Shown piece by piece: positions 63,529 to 64,000 of a DNA stretch of 64,000 nucleotides. The translations under genes and the position numbers were made by a program. The stretch's first letter is position 1, and every line of letters starts with the position of its first letter. The notes below the pieces were generated by a model. It saw only the letters and a list, made by a program, of their open reading frames with translations, searched no databases and was not told where the DNA came from. This stretch comes from Nitrosomonas nitrosa. Lineage in GTDB: Bacteria > Pseudomonadota > Gammaproteobacteria > Burkholderiales > Nitrosomonadaceae. Location: NCBI RefSeq assembly GCF_003051105.1, contig NZ_QAOO01000011.1:1-64000 (forward strand). Direction: 5' to 3'.

Positions 63529-64000
63529 TTAACGCCCACGATTACTGGAAGGACGACTCGGTTTTTGTGAAAACCAGGTGGTCTGGGGCATAGCCTGATG
63601 GCGTGCGGCTTCTGACATTTTTTTTGCAGGTTGTTTTTTGGGTGAGTTTTGTGGATCACCCGATAGCGGGCGACTACCCATTGGTTTTGATTTTTGGGCT
63701 AGGTTTTGTTTGTGTTGTTCTGATCGCCCATTTTCTGTGCGGCTATGTACATGCATGCCGGTACGTTCCTCGGTTTTTCTGCCGACCTGGCGCGCTTTTT
63801 TGTTTGGGTGGGTGACCGGGCGTTGTTGTCTGGGTGGTCTCGCTTCTTCGGGTTCTATTTCGACAGGGATGATAAACCCTTCAACCGTTGTTTTGGGAAT
63901 TTCATGCTTAATCAAGCGCTCGATATCGCGAAGGTATTTCATTTCTTCGTGAGCCACCAACGAGATGGCCGAACCAGAGCTGCCCGCGCGGCCCGTGCGT
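63529..64000 (-). CDS. rhlE: DEAD-box RNA helicase, RhlE-like, C-terminal fragment (5' end outside window)
   Basis: The frame is open to the window edge. It begins RTGRAGSSGSAISLVAHEE, helicase motif VI (HRxGRxGR-type), then KYLRDIERLIKHEIPKT. A long basic, Pro/Arg/Gln-rich tail follows, ending in RPSSNRGR, as in RhlE/DbpA-like helicases. Tail length ~110 residues. Confidence 0.9.
   Translation of the reverse strand, partial: RTGRAGSSGSAISLVAHEEMKYLRDIERLIKHEIPKTTVEGFIIPVEIEPEEARPPRQQRPVTHPNKKARQVGRKTEERTGMHVHSRTENGRSEQHKQNLAQKSKPMGSRPLSGDPQNSPKKQPAKKMSEAARHQAMPQTTWFSQKPSRPSSNRGR

Noticed and set aside
1-64000. CRISPR arrays, tRNA or rRNA genes
   Set aside because: No regularly spaced direct repeats, tRNA cloverleaf ends or rRNA signatures were seen by eye.

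Overview
The window looks like chromosome from an ammonia-oxidising betaproteobacterium of the Nitrosomonas type. The main clue is the left edge. A C-terminal fragment with a terminal membrane helix runs directly into copC-copD, which is the usual tail of the amoCABED-copCD (ammonia monooxygenase) cluster. RibBX, XerC-DUF484, the mtkAB-mcl (malyl-CoA) module, a Zur regulon and BtuB with a B12 riboswitch all fit a Gram-negative proteobacterium. No tRNA, rRNA or CRISPR array was seen.

Layout. 0-3.3 kb: amo tail, copC, a CopD fused to cytochrome c, and a His/Asp-rich periplasmic protein. 3.3-6.1 kb: cobalamin riboswitch, btuB, cobO (B12 uptake and adenosylation). 6.3-15.3 kb: single genes (CPA2 antiporter, methyltransferase, exported haem-motif protein, GNAT, alpha/beta hydrolase, WrbA, LigB-type dioxygenase, SDR). 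15.5-18 kb: Zur operator followed by a COG0523 GTPase, DUF1826 and a Zur-type regulator. 18-21.7 kb: beta-propeller protein, DsbA-like protein, TypA. 22.2-33.9 kb: the most unusual region. It is an eight-gene leftward operon with near-zero spacing, preceded by a canonical sigma-54 promoter at 33908-33922. It is bounded at its far end by a convergent sigma-54 activator with a degenerate receiver domain.

The operon encodes three homologous glycine-zipper proteins that share an EEELDxFLG motif and a GRWxRRG motif. One of them is fused to peptidoglycan-binding and GIY-YIG-like domains. The other products are a HExxH protein, a large protein with a carboxypeptidase-regulatory-like domain, an alpha-oxoamine-synthase-like PLP enzyme, a LysM-like/trypsin-like protease and an amidohydrolase. 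I know of no described system with this composition, so its function is open.

34.3-39.2 kb: ribE-ribBX-ribH-nusB-thiL-pgpA-pncC housekeeping run. 40-43.1 kb: mcl-mtkA-mtkB, giving malate activation and cleavage to glyoxylate and acetyl-CoA. 43.5-48.3 kb: YbjQ, PhoH, a membrane protein, XerC, DUF484, DUF2442, and two copies of a ~100-bp inverted-repeat element. 49.1-51.7 kb: S-layer/RTX-like surface protein. 51.7-54.6 kb: palindromic repeat fragments alternating with tiny membrane-protein ORFs, many too short for routine gene calling, plus IS110 and IS66 remnants. 54.6-57.2 kb: DUF4143 ATPase, a toxin-first RelE-type TA pair and a tiny lipoprotein. 57.3-64 kb: Ca/Na antiporter, an M28 peptidase / DUF504 / rtcA-remnant run, a glutaredoxin-DsbD-like fusion, a phosphotransferase-kinase fusion, YaiI, and the C-terminus of a DEAD-box helicase cut by the window end.
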